Shown: positions 24,503 to 36,400 of the stretch, piece after piece | Numbering within the stretch: position 1 is the first letter of the stretch | Layout of the letters: each line of letters begins with the position of its first letter | DNA from: Cryptomeria japonica | Lineage: Eukaryota > Streptophyta > Pinopsida > Cupressales > Cupressaceae | Direction: 5' to 3' | Length of the DNA: 64,000 bases | NCBI RefSeq assembly: GCF_030272615.1 | Contig: NC_081405.1 | Span: 23,637,772 to 23,701,771 of the forward strand | The notes under the pieces: model-generated | Seen by the model: the letters and a program-made list of their open reading frames with translations, nothing else | Told to the model about the DNA's origin: nothing | Database searches by the model: none | Position numbers and translations under genes: made by a program

Positions 24503-26448
24503 TGTAGTCACATAAATCTGTCCATTTAATTAAATGAATATTTAATATTTATTTGATTATTTAACCATCAATTAATAATTAATTAAATTAATATTTAATT
24601 AATTCATCTTAACCCTCTTCTCCTATTAATTAAATAAATTATTCAATTTATTTGATTTAATTCACTTAACCAAATTCAGACCATTAATTAAATAAATAAA
24701 TCATATTTGTTTAATTAAATCTTCTCTCACATTTAAATAAATTAATATTTATTTAAATCCCCCAAAATCCCACCTCTCACATTTAAATAAATTAATATTT
24801 ATTTAAATCCCCCAAAATCCCACCTCTCACATTTAAATAAATAAATCATTTATTTAAATCACCTTTATCCTCCACCCACTTGTATTTTCCTACAAAAGCA
24901 AGTTGCACAATTATTTTAAATAAATAATTTATTTAAATCACCTTTATCCTCCACCCACTTGTATTTTCCTACAAAAGCAAGTTGCACAATTATTTTAAAT
25001 AAATAATTTATTTAAATCACCTTTATCCTCCACCCACTTGTATTTTCCTACAAAAGCAACTTGCACAACTATTTTAAATGAATTATTTATTTAAAATCCT
25101 ATTTATCCTCACCCACTTGAAACCTTTAATGGTTTCCCTTAAAGTAGTCAAACTTGATGGCTTTAAAGTCTTCAAACTTGATGGCTTCCTTCTATAATCT
25201 TCTTAAGACTTTAATGGTTTTCCTTAAAGTCTTCAAGCCTTTAATGGTTTCCCTCAAAGTCTTCAAGCATTTTAAATGCTTTATCTTCTTTTTCTCATTT
25301 AAATAAATTAATATTTATTTAAATATTTATCCAAATTCAACTTACACCATTTAATTGAAATAAATGATTTTATTTTAATTGAAAATACCAAAATTTCTCC
25401 CACTTGCATTTTCCTACAAAATCCACTTGTATGCCTAAACCCCTTCTAGATTCTTCTAAACTCTTCCTAATTAGCCTAATCCATCCCCTAAATATTGTCA
25501 CATTCCTAAGCAAATTGGAGTCACTTCTCAAAGACTCCAAAGTCTTTGAAAAGCAATTAATGCTTTGTGTGTTCAACAAATTAACCCTCAAAGTCTTGGA
25601 TAACCTTTGAAAGCTTTCAACCTTCAACCACTTAATCCCCAAAAGTCTCCAATAACCATTAATGGTTAATTCAACCCTCCCACATGGTTAAAACATTTGT
25701 TTTGACTCAACCTCTACCCAACCCAAAGGTCTCATCAGGCCATTAATGCTTTGACCATGATTATCTCTTAAACATTTGCACAAAGGTTTATCCTTGGATT
25801 AACTCTTAATTCAATGGGTAATCTTAATTTAGACTTGACCCTTACCTTCTAGATAACCATGAGGTCTTCTCAGGCCTTTAATGCCTCCAACTTCTTCTCT
25901 CAACCCAATCCTATGTTGACACTCGTCACCATTTCATTGGTGCAAATTGTGCACATGGATCCCCAACTTTCAAACTTGGCCCTTGATTAAACCATTCAAT
26001 CTTAACCCTTCATTTCCCCATTTCTTCTATAAATAGAACCCTTCTCCTCAAGCAAAAGGAGAAGCATTTTAGAGTGTTGTTGTTATACTGGCATTAGCAT
26101 AGAGCTTTTTCATAGCATCATTATCTACACTTGCATAGCATTTGCTTATCATATTCAACCATCTTGAATCTCCATATGGCATCCATGGCTAGTGCTAAAA
26201 GCTGAGAGCTACACTCATTTGGGACTTGGAGAGGAGAGAAACAAGGGAGAAGCATCAAAAGGCATCATGGAAGCATCTTAGGGAGGCTCTTCTCCTTTCT
26301 TTTATTTTGTTAAACTTCTTTCATGCTTTTTGAAATCTCTCTTGATATGTTTGGAATGGTTTTTAGTTCTTTGTTTTATTTTTATGGTTGAAACTAACTT
26401 ATTAACATTGAACTTTGTTGTTGCCTTGTCCCCATTTCCATGACATCA
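24503..26448 (+). repeat. 5' LTR of element D
   Basis: Starts tgtagtcacataaatctgtc and ends catgacatca. Internal tandem repeats: about 50 bp twice at 24730-24830 and 79 bp about three times from 24860 to about 25090. TATA-like tataaata at 26029-26036. It is related to the B LTR but about 490 bp longer, partly through these repeats. Confidence 0.95.
24860..25090 (+). repeat. 79-bp tandem array inside D's LTR
   Basis: Units begin cacctttatcctccacccac at 24860, 24939 and 25018 and include the palindrome-like aataaataatttatttaaat. The same array is in the 3' LTR at about 39312-39540, so it predates insertion of this copy. The B LTR has a single related unit. Confidence 0.9.
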
Positions 26449-26470
26449 TTTGGTGAACCCGACGTGAATC
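26449..26470 (+). promoter_or_regulatory. Primer-binding site of element D
   Basis: Reads tttggtgaacccgacgtgaa directly after the LTR end. It would pair with a tRNA ending in ...gggttcacca. I do not identify the tRNA. Confidence 0.75.
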
Positions 26471-28309
26471 AAAGAGCAATCATTTTGAAGACTACTAACT
26501 TTTGAATGTTTTAATTGACACACAGGTCATTCTCTTGCATTTTTCTTCTCAATTTAGCACCTTCGCAAATTGATACTTTAACGCTATTGTCTATAATGTT
26601 GCTCTTTCATGTTAAATAGCACTTCTGTTTTCACACAGAGTAGAGCTATTGTAACAAAGAGTTGTAAGAAAATTCCTTGTAACCGAAAACCAAAAATTTT
26701 AGGCTTGTAGAAGCCCACCAAAACATGCAGATTTTTCTAACTAATTATCTTTTGTGCAGGTTTTAACTAACCCCTACAATAGCATTATTTTTAGCAATTT
26801 TAGCTTAGGAAATAAATTTGTTCATATTGCTAACTTTGTCTTTCAAGTTAGGATAAAATAAATTCATTTTCCTTTTGGGTTAAAATCAACTACACTTTCA
26901 TTTGGAGTTTTAAAAAGAACCATATCTTTCGTTTGGAGCTCTAAAAAAGAATCACACTTGTTCAAAGTTAAAAAGAATCACAAAAACAAACACGCAAATT
27001 TTTTTTGTTGCAAAGTTAGGAACAAATTCTTTTGGTGCTTAAAATCAACAAGGCAAATTTTATTTCTTGCATCAAGATAAAACTCACAATCCACACTTCC
27101 ATTTTTGGTGCAAATAAAATTCACAATCAACTTATCTCATTTTTAAAGCAATTTTACTTCATGCAAATGTGTTTTTCATTAAGTTGACCAGGATTTTCAA
27201 ATTCTAGTTTACTCCAACAATTGCCTTTGAAAATTAAAAAGAACACCATGATTGTTGGAGCAACATCTCCAAATAGATAGAAAATCATTGCGATGACAAA
27301 TTAAAAGGAACAAGTGAATTTTGTGTTTGGCACACTTGTGCAAAAGAGTTGGTCGAGTGGTCCTACCTCTAACACACACTATCCTCTCCCTTGGCTCTCG
27401 TGGCCCTAGGTGCAAGAGAAAAGTGTTAGTAACGCTCAAATTTTATCTTTTTAAGAGAGGTCTGCCAAGGGATCGATACTCTTGGGAACGACCTCGAGCG
27501 ATAAATCCTTCGAGCCGCTATAGAAATCAGGTGAGAGCGAAAGCTGTAGCCTTGGGTATAGCTGTTCCTACAGTGTAACTGGCCGAAAGGACAAATGGGC
27601 CCCACCACTAGTTACAAGGCTCTTAAGTGAGTCACTGCAGAATGAACTTATGTCCAAAAACATCGAACATGACTAAACACCTTTAAGTAGTAGCCCACCT
27701 GTTCTATTGATTGAGGATATTTGAGGTATAATTTAGTGCAAGAGCATAGATGGTTTTGCTCCCAAGATACTCACCATACATATTTCCTTGAGTAGAAACA
27801 TAGCTTTTTGAAAAGTCACTTGTGGCTTGATAAAAGTGGTGACTCCCCCATCATAGGGATCATCTATTTGTTATGCTCGTGCAAGACTTAGTATATCACA
27901 TCCTTACCTGCCACGGCGGGATTCATAAGGTATGTAGTACCAAAGTCGAAGAAATATCAAGATGTGGGCTAAATTTATCACAACTGGCCATTTGACCTTA
28001 GGGATAAAAAGTGTTTGAAGTGTGTTCGTTTTACAGACCTAGTGCGAATTGAGCCGACTTCAGGCTTTGGAAATACACCTTAAAATACATCTAAAGGAAG
28101 GGTTAAAAACAAGTCCAAGAATTGGGTTGATCTAGACCCATACTCATTTGTGCCTTTGAGGCAACATTCTTGTGTTTGTGTGCTTGCTTTGTTTCCTTGT
28201 CAAAGAAAAATCAGAAAATCAATCCCAAAAACACAGTATTCATCTAACATTTCTCAAAAACAAACAAAAATACCAAAAACAAAGTACAAACAACAAAGAG
28301 ACAAAATTT
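26471..28309 (+). other. Leader of element D
   Basis: No gene supported. It parallels the B leader, with strong similarity at 27320-27860 versus 17100-17660. Weak traces of the agcgctattgt motif lie at 26575-26655. A long leader may hold packaging signals, but nothing in the sequence proves it. Confidence 0.55.
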
Positions 28310-28693
28310 ATGACCATTCTTCACATCTTGCGAAAGAAGAAGTGTCATCAGAATATTACCTTGAAAAGAAGACCATTAAGCTCAAAGGCTTTGATCAAAA
28401 GGAGGAAATTCTTCTATCTCAATAGACAAATCTTTGTCTCACATAGAGTCTTTCTACATTGCATGCGTCTCTATCTTCAAGGTAAAACAAACGAGTTTGA
28501 TTCCGAATCATTGAACCACAGAGCTTTTATGCAATATAGAGCTCTGAGTTATCACAAAAATCAAGGAGGAAAGATTAATCCCAACTTCTTCCCAAACATC
28601 TTTATCACCTACAACACAGCTCGAGAAATGCCACCAACTCCTGAAAGGGAAGAAGTAGAGTTTGTTCCATTTGTAACACAAAGTTTTTATTGA
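28310..28693 (+). CDS. Unrecognised 127-codon ORF upstream of gag in element D
   Basis: Begins MTILHILRKKKCHQN and ends PFVTQSFY. It aligns without gaps to 18096-18479 in B at about 80% identity, while the flanking untranslated DNA aligns less evenly. The frame is open from 28172, but the shared part starts at 28310. It is lysine/arginine-rich at the start and ends in an acidic PTPEREEVEF stretch, with no transmembrane segment or known motif. It lies 450 bp before gag in its own frame. Possibly a Tat-type ORF1; function unknown. Confidence 0.65.
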   Translation: MTILHILRKKKCHQNITLKRRPLSSKALIKRRKFFYLNRQIFVSHRVFLHCMRLYLQGKTNEFDSESLNHRAFMQYRALSYHKNQGGKINPNFFPNIFITYNTAREMPPTPEREEVEFVPFVTQSFY

Positions 28694-29145
28694 AGTTGAA
28701 AACAAAACATCCATCATCTCATTCATACATCATTATTCCATCATCAATTCATCCCAAAACTCTCAAAACATTAAGAGGTTCTTGTCCCAAGTTCTCTTTT
28801 AGATATTGCTTGAATCAAACACATCACATCACTTTTTAGACTGTTTCTACATCTAGGATAAGCTCATCCTAAGAGACACATCTACGCAGGTTAAAACTAG
28901 TTCATGAGTGAATCCTCTCATTGCTAGGTAGTCTAAATCTGTAACACATCTCAGATTTCTCTACACCTTATCACATCCAAAATCTATCAAAACAAGCAAG
29001 CAATTCAAAGAAGGAATTTCGGTTACATCTATCTCAAAGTGCTAGAGATCTACATACAAACACAAATCACCAACCATCAATCTTTCATTTCATCAACAAC
29101 TCATCATCATCTTCAATCAACTTCAAAACCAAACTTGTAAACAAA
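28694..29145 (+). other. Spacer between upstream ORF and gag of D
   Basis: No gene. It corresponds to 18480-18917 in B. The gag ATG sits in aacaaaATGGCT, a favourable plant context. Confidence 0.5.
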
Positions 29146-30399
29146 ATGGCTCAAACCCGATCCCGATCAAGGCAACGAGAAATAGAAATTGAGGAAGAAG
29201 AGGACAACCTCAATGAATTTCAAGAAGCACTTGGAGAAAATGTGAATGACAAAAACCCAAGTACTCCCACTCCTACAACAATAGAGAGGGCCCAACATAA
29301 CCCTCTCTTTAACAGACAGTTTGACGAAATACTCAGGAGTAATGCGGATGCTCACTTCTTAAAACTCGCTCAAGAAGGAGCCAAAGTCCCCTCTGACTTT
29401 GATCTTGCCCAATTAAGACATGCATCAGAAAGACAAAGTCGCCATGAGGAGGAAAGAGGTAGAGATCACATCAGATATAACATTCCTCGAGGTAACCCAC
29501 CACCTCCTCCTCCAAATGAAATGGAGATGTTGCGGCAACAAGTCGAGAATCTCGCCCAACAACTTCATAGTGGTGTTAAGACCAATCAATTCTCACTTAA
29601 CGACATCTGTCCCTATCCGTTTGATAGGAATCTTTATATGCCACCCTTTCCACGTGGGTTTGAAACACCCAAATTTGAAAAATATAGAGGAAAGGGGGAT
29701 CCCCATGATCATGTCCGAGAATTTCATTCCGCTTGTCTTGAAGTGGCTTATGAGGACACATACCTAATGAGCCTTTTTCCCCAAAGCTTGGGAGGAACCA
29801 CCACATCATGGTTTTCCCGACTACCAGGTGGCATTAGAACATTTGAGGAACTCATCCAGAAGTTCCTATCTCATTACTCTCATAACATTGAACGCGACAT
29901 CACCATGGCTGATCTATGCAACACCAAACAAAAACCAGGTGAATTATTCTCAATATTCCTGCAACGATGGCGCCAAATGTCTAGCAGACGTTCTCTTCAG
30001 TTACCTGAACAAGAACTAGTGGAAATTTTCATTTCCAACTTAAACGAAGAAATGGAATTTCACCTGGATGTCAAAGACACAGACTCCTTTAACGATATGA
30101 TCACCAAGGGTATAAAATGTGAAAGGGCACTCATCAAGAAAGGACTCATCAAAATCTTTAATGAACCAAAAGATGGGCCTCGCCCGCGCTTCAATAGTGA
30201 TAAACCAAACTTCTGGAACAAGAATAAAAATATCGTCAACGATGGGGTTGTGGATGCTCGAACTATCCAAAATGCACAACCTGTGGTTCGGTTTGCAGGA
30301 CAAAATCCTCCACCTCAGAATAACACAAATGTTCCTTCCAATCAAGGTTGCATCACATCCCATGATGAACCAAGACCTCGTCAGCAAAAACAAAAATGA
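29146..30399 (+). CDS. Gag of element D
   Basis: 417 codons. N-terminus MAQTRSRSRQREIE is basic, followed by an acidic stretch. A proline run (PPPPPP) lies near residue 120. The retrotransposon gag domain is at about residues 150-310, with NDICPYPFDRNLYMPPFPRG, KFEKYRGKGDPHDHVREF, LFPQSLGGTTTSWFSRLPGG, DLCNTKQKPGELFSIFLQRW and LVEIFISNLNEEMEFHL. Family knowledge: this protein forms the particle shell in the cytoplasm and binds the element RNA. The knuckle lies in the pol reading that follows in the same frame. Confidence 0.9.
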   Translation: MAQTRSRSRQREIEIEEEEDNLNEFQEALGENVNDKNPSTPTPTTIERAQHNPLFNRQFDEILRSNADAHFLKLAQEGAKVPSDFDLAQLRHASERQSRHEEERGRDHIRYNIPRGNPPPPPPNEMEMLRQQVENLAQQLHSGVKTNQFSLNDICPYPFDRNLYMPPFPRGFETPKFEKYRGKGDPHDHVREFHSACLEVAYEDTYLMSLFPQSLGGTTTSWFSRLPGGIRTFEELIQKFLSHYSHNIERDITMADLCNTKQKPGELFSIFLQRWRQMSSRRSLQLPEQELVEIFISNLNEEMEFHLDVKDTDSFNDMITKGIKCERALIKKGLIKIFNEPKDGPRPRFNSDKPNFWNKNKNIVNDGVVDARTIQNAQPVVRFAGQNPPPQNNTNVPSNQGCITSHDEPRPRQQKQK

Positions 30400-30432
30400 A
30401 CATACACTCCCTTAGGGGAACCCATTGAAACA

Positions 30433-33400
30433 GTGTTGCGACAACTCCTTTCTCAGAATTTGGTCACTCTACCTAAACTATCCAACTATGAGCCTCAGGT
30501 CAAACCAGCATGGTGGAGAGATACTGAACACTGTGAATTTCATCAAGGAAGAGGACACAAGACAAGTAATTGTCACCGATTGAAAGATCTCATTCAGGAT
30601 CTTATTGATCGAGGAGAAATTGAGATTGAAGGACATGACCCAAAAACAACCAATAATGATCATCTGATGTTCAAAAATCCACTTCCATCACAAGATCAAA
30701 GGGGTCCTTCCACTTCCAGGCGAGGCACTGATACCACTGATTATACGCAGGCTGCGTATAACTACACTGTAAATCATCTGTATGATGCCAGTGAACAAAT
30801 TGCAACTATAACCTTCAAAAATCCCACCTCAAATTGCAATGTTGTTACGTGTCGTGGCAAAGTTACCATCAAGGCAGCTCCACAAGGCACCACCTCCATC
30901 CCAAAGCAGTACAATCTTGTGGAACAATTAGATAAAACCCCTGCACTTATATCCATTTTGGAGCTTTTGCGTTTGTCACCCTCTCATAAAACAATCTTGG
31001 ATCAAGCACTCCAAGAGGCGTCAGTCCCTGCAAACCTGAATATGGACCAATTTCAAGCCATGGTTGGAAATCTAAAGTCATCACCTTGTCTCACTTTTTA
31101 TGAAAGTGACAACTCTTCCTTCCAACAACCTCATAACGCTTCGCTACACATTGAAGGCTTTGTCAACCAACACAAGATCAAGCGAGTCTTGATTGATAAT
31201 GGAGCAGGCCTAAACATTTGTACACTACAGTTGGTCACAGCATTGGGATATGCAATAGAATCAGTGGATCCTCGCAAGAAGATCACCATCAAGGCCTATG
31301 ATGATGCAGAGCGTTCATCCAAAGGAGCTGTGGTACTATCAATCCGAGTAGGCCCCATGGTAAAGCACATCATTTGTCAGGTTCTGGACCTTCCTCTGCC
31401 ATATAATCTATTATTAGGAAGACCTTGGATACATGCCATGCAAGCCGTTCCATCTACCTACCATCAATGTATCAAGTTCCCACATAATGGTGCAAAGATC
31501 ACAATCCTGGGTGATGCAAATCCCTTTGCATTTTGCCATAATATCAGCCATCAACCAGAAATTACTGTTCCTAATAATATGGAAGCCATTATCTCTACAT
31601 CATATGTAAGTCCCACCTCTCTTGCCAGTTTGAACACCCCTATACCCAAGCAAGAAAAGCTTAAAATGAAAGTCGCAGAGGAAGGTCCCGGGGAATATAA
31701 CTTAAGTCAACTCTTTTGTGTGGGACAAATGCCCACTTCTCCTAAAACACATGGTAAACCACAGCAGTTACTCCAGCAACGACTAATCACGCCAGCATGT
31801 GCTTGGACGCCTTTCGTCCTTGGAAGGAGTCAAGAGGAAGAAACACAAGATGAGGACCTAGCGGACTGGATCTATAAAGATCCCATCACCACTGACATAC
31901 CGCGAGTTACACTTCATACAGAACAGTATGGCAAAGGCCTCCTCATTATGCAAAGAATGGGATATGATGGTCAAAGTGCTTTGGGATACTACAAACAAGG
32001 ACGACATGAACCGCTGCTGCCAGAGTTCAAGCCCAAAGGTAATACAGGCCTAGGCTTTGAAAAAGAGATCCTTCCTAAACTCAGATTTAAAGGAAAACCT
32101 AGCAAACCATTTTGCCCACCTACTGTAAAGAGGACACCTTTCATAATCAAAGCACCATCAAACAATATTGTCACTGCCCCATCGAGGCTCACAAACCCAC
32201 CGCAACCGTCATCAGTGCCAAAAATCCCACCAATCAAACTAGTAATCCCATCCACAGCAGTCATCACATCAATAAAACCATTCATAGCAGCAACTATATT
32301 GGAACCCGTAGCAGCATCTATGGCACCAACCATTCCAATAGAAGCCACTAAATCAACCCTATCGATACTTCCAGTGACAAAACCTTTAAACCCCATCACA
32401 GTTCCTGCAGCACCGATCACCTCAAAGGTACATAAACCAATCACACCTGCAGTATTCAACTCCAGCGACATCCCAGTATGGTATAGCAATCGGATGCTGG
32501 AAAGTGATTCAGAGACCAACTCACATGAGTGGGAATTTGATTCTGTACAGCTTAACACTTCAGATGAGGAAGACACGTCACCACCTCCGCCACGCAAAGA
32601 CATTCCTATTTACGGAGAAGCACAGATAAAGACCACTTGGGTACCTGAGCTGGAAACATCTTCCACAGACCCTACGTCTCATCCTACGTCGGATTCTGAT
32701 AGGGAGAGTACCATCAACGACCTTCACCACACTGTCTTAACCCTCACTGATACATCTCCCGCACTTAACTTAATCGATGAAGTAATGCCCATTATCCACC
32801 CTGAACTCATCGAATGGAACCAACCAAATCCCCCATGTCTTGACCTCTTCCAAAACGATGAGGCTATCATTGACTTTTTGGAATTAAGGGATAATCTACC
32901 AAGCGGGGATCACAAAGCTGGATTCGCCATTGAACTTAATAGCGCAGCATACTTCGGGGCGGATGCCAAACCCTTCAGCTGCAAAAATATAACATTAAAA
33001 CATGGATCTTCCAGTGAAAACCACACTGTGGCACTGTTTGATCCAACAAAAGTAAAAAGAAAGAGCATATCCAACGGTGAAAACCTCTCTGAGGCACTTG
33101 AGGATGAAGGGTTTGACATTCTCCCTGCTAGTACACAACAGGAACGATCGACGATTCTCATTGAGGAGACTAAAGAATACAATGTGGGGACTCCTGAAAA
33201 CCCTCATATCATACATCTGGCATCTCTTCTCACTCCAGAGGAACAACCTCAATTTATAGAGTTCTTCCAACAGCGCCAGATCAACTTTGCATGGTCATAT
33301 GCAGACATGCCTGGGCTTGATCTTGATTTAGTCATGCATCATCTCACAGTAGCAAAAGGAGCCAAACCTATCAAGCAGAAGCTTCGTAAGATGCATCCTC

Positions 33401-36400
33401 AGATTGTCGTGCTAGTCAAAACAGAACTCAAGAAACTCCTGGATGTTGGTTTCATTAGACCAATTGATTATGCAGAATGGATCTCCAACATTGTACCAGT
33501 TGGCAAACCAAAAGGGGGCATCCGCATTTGTACAGACTTCAGAGATCTGAATAAGGCATGTCCTAAGGATGACTTCCCTCTACCAAATATCGACATCATA
33601 GTAGATTTGACAGCAGGACATGCCATGCTTTCACTCATGGATGGCTTTTCGGGATACAATCAAATAAAGATCGCACCAGAGGACCAACATAAGACAACCT
33701 TCACATGTCCATGGGGCACATACTGCTGGAATGTAATGCCTTTTGGTCTAAAGAATGCAGGAGCGACCTATCAAAGAGCAATGACCACCATCTTCCATGA
33801 CATGATGCATACTATAATGGAAGATTATGTGGATGATTTACTAGCAAAATCACTTACTAGAGAAGGACATCTTCACATCTTAGATAAAATCTTTGATAGA
33901 CTGGAACAATACCATGTTCGACTCAACCCAAAGAAATGTGTCTTCGGAGTGACCTCCGGGAAGCTTCTAGGATACATTGTCTCAAGCAAAGGCATTGAGG
34001 TCGATCCAGCAAAGGTTAAAGCAATCATGGACATGCCACCTCCAAAGAATATCAGTCAGCTAAGAAAACTACAAGGACGGCTTCAATCTATCCGCCGATT
34101 CATTGCACAATTGGCTGATAAGTGTCACCCATTCACACACCTGCTACACAAGAACATCCGCTTTCAGTGGGATGACAGATGCCAGCAAGCATTTCAGGCG
34201 CTTAAAGACTATCTCATGAATCCACCATTGCTGATGCCACCAGATCCAAGTAGACCATTATTGCTCTATATCTCAGCAACAAGTACAGCATTGGGTGTAC
34301 TACTAGCACAACATAATGCAGAAGGAAAAGAGTGTGCTATTTACTACATCTCTCGCACACTAGTGGGCTATGAACTCAATTACACACCTATTGAGCGAGC
34401 TTGCCTAGCAGTAATCTTGGCAGCCACTAAACTGAGGCACTATCTGTTAACACACAAGGTGCAACTCATTGCAAAGATTGATCCACTCAAGTATTTACTT
34501 AGCAAAGCAGCATTGACAGGTCGCTTAGCCAAATGGGTGATGATTCTAAGTGAATTTGATATTGAGTATGTGGACCGTAAAGCTATCAAAGGTCAGGTTA
34601 TTGCAGATCAGTTGGCTGATGCACCTCTCATAGGCGATCATCCTCTCATTTCCAATTTTCCAGATGAAGAGATATTCATGATCACAGAAGTACAACCATG
34701 GAAACTATATTTTGATGGTTCATACACTAGGCACGGCTCGGGGGCAGGCATTCTGTTTATCACACCTCAAGGTGATAGCATCCCGAAGTCTTACAGGCTC
34801 ACATTTCCATGCACAAACAACATAGCAGAGTATGAGGCCTTGATCACAGGACTCAGATTAGCCATACAATGGAAATTAAAAGAATTGCAAGTATATGGCG
34901 ATTCCCAACCAGTCATTCGACAAGCAACAGATGAATATCAGACCAAAGATGATAAACTCATGCCATACAAGCAAATGGTGGACAATCTAAAGACATCATT
35001 TACTACTATCACTTTTGAGCAGATACCAAGAGATCAGAATCGAGCTGCTGACGCTATGGCTACCATCGCATCTCTACTAGATCTTCCACAGAATTCAACA
35101 CGCTACGAGTTCTTGGTAGAACAACTTTGGATCCCCGCTTATGATATCCCCGAATCTGAAATGATATGTTGCCTTGTTGGTTCTGAATCCCCATGGTATG
35201 GTGAGTTCTACACCTATCTCCGTGATCACACCCTTCCTCCTAACCAATCAAATAACCAACGAAAACCCTTCATTCGCCAAACTGCTCGATATACCATTAT
35301 TGCCGAAACCCTATACCGACGCGGTCTTGATGGTACTCTCCTTCGATGTCTGGAACATGGTGAGATAACAAAGGCTTTGGAAGAGGTACATGAAGGAATT
35401 TGCGGGACTCACTCAAGTGGTCCATCACTAGCCAAGAAGATCATGCGAGCTGGATACTATTGGCCATCTATGGAAAAGGATTCCTACTACTTTGTCAGGA
35501 AGTGCAAAAAATGTCAAGTTCATGGCGACCTAATACATGCACCAGCTCAAGAACTGCAACCAATCACAACACCATGGCCTTTTTGTCAATGGGGTCTTGA
35601 TCTTGTGGGTAAAATCCATCCATCTTCATCCAATGGCCATAAATTCATTATTACCGCCACCGAATATTTCACCAAGTGGATCGAAGCTGTTCCACTTACC
35701 CAAGTCACCGGCAAGCAAATCGCCTCATTCATCCTCAACTACATCATCTGCCGGTATGGTGTACCCATGTCCATCATCACAGATAACAGTCTTCCTTTCA
35801 AAAATCAGGATGTCCGTGAGCTTTGTGAGAAATTTCATATCCAACACCGCTTTTCCACTCCCTATTACCCACAAGGCAATGGTCAGGCCGAAGCATCCAA
35901 TAAAAACATATTGAGGATCCTAAAGAAGACAGTCAATGATGTCGGCCGTGATTGGCATGTTCAATTGAATCCAGCGCTATGGGCATATCGACCTAGCATT
36001 CGAACCCCTACAGGTGCAACTCCTTATTCATTGGTCTATGGTGCTGAAGCTATCTTACCTATTGAGGTCGAGATACCATCCTTACGAGTTTCATTGCACA
36101 ATCTCATCGATGATGAAGCATACAGAGTATCCCGTCTTCAAGACTTAGAGTTACTAGATGAGAAGCGACAAGCTGCATACAATCACCTCAAAGCCTATCA
36201 GCAGCGCATGAGTAGAAGCTACAATCACCGAGTTAGATCTCGTACATTTGAGGTAGGTGATCTTGTTCTTCGAGAAAATCCTCGCAACCAACCAAACAGA
36301 GAACATCAAGGCAAGTTTGAATCAAACTGGTTGGGCCCATATGTTGTCACTGCTGTATTCGGGTCCGGGGCATATCAGTTGGCTACATCAGACGGAGAAC

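Noticed and set aside
31989-32603. 204-codon minus-strand ORF
   Set aside because: Antisense shadow of the proline/threonine-rich linker in D's pol; glycine/valine bias follows from that and it lacks family features.
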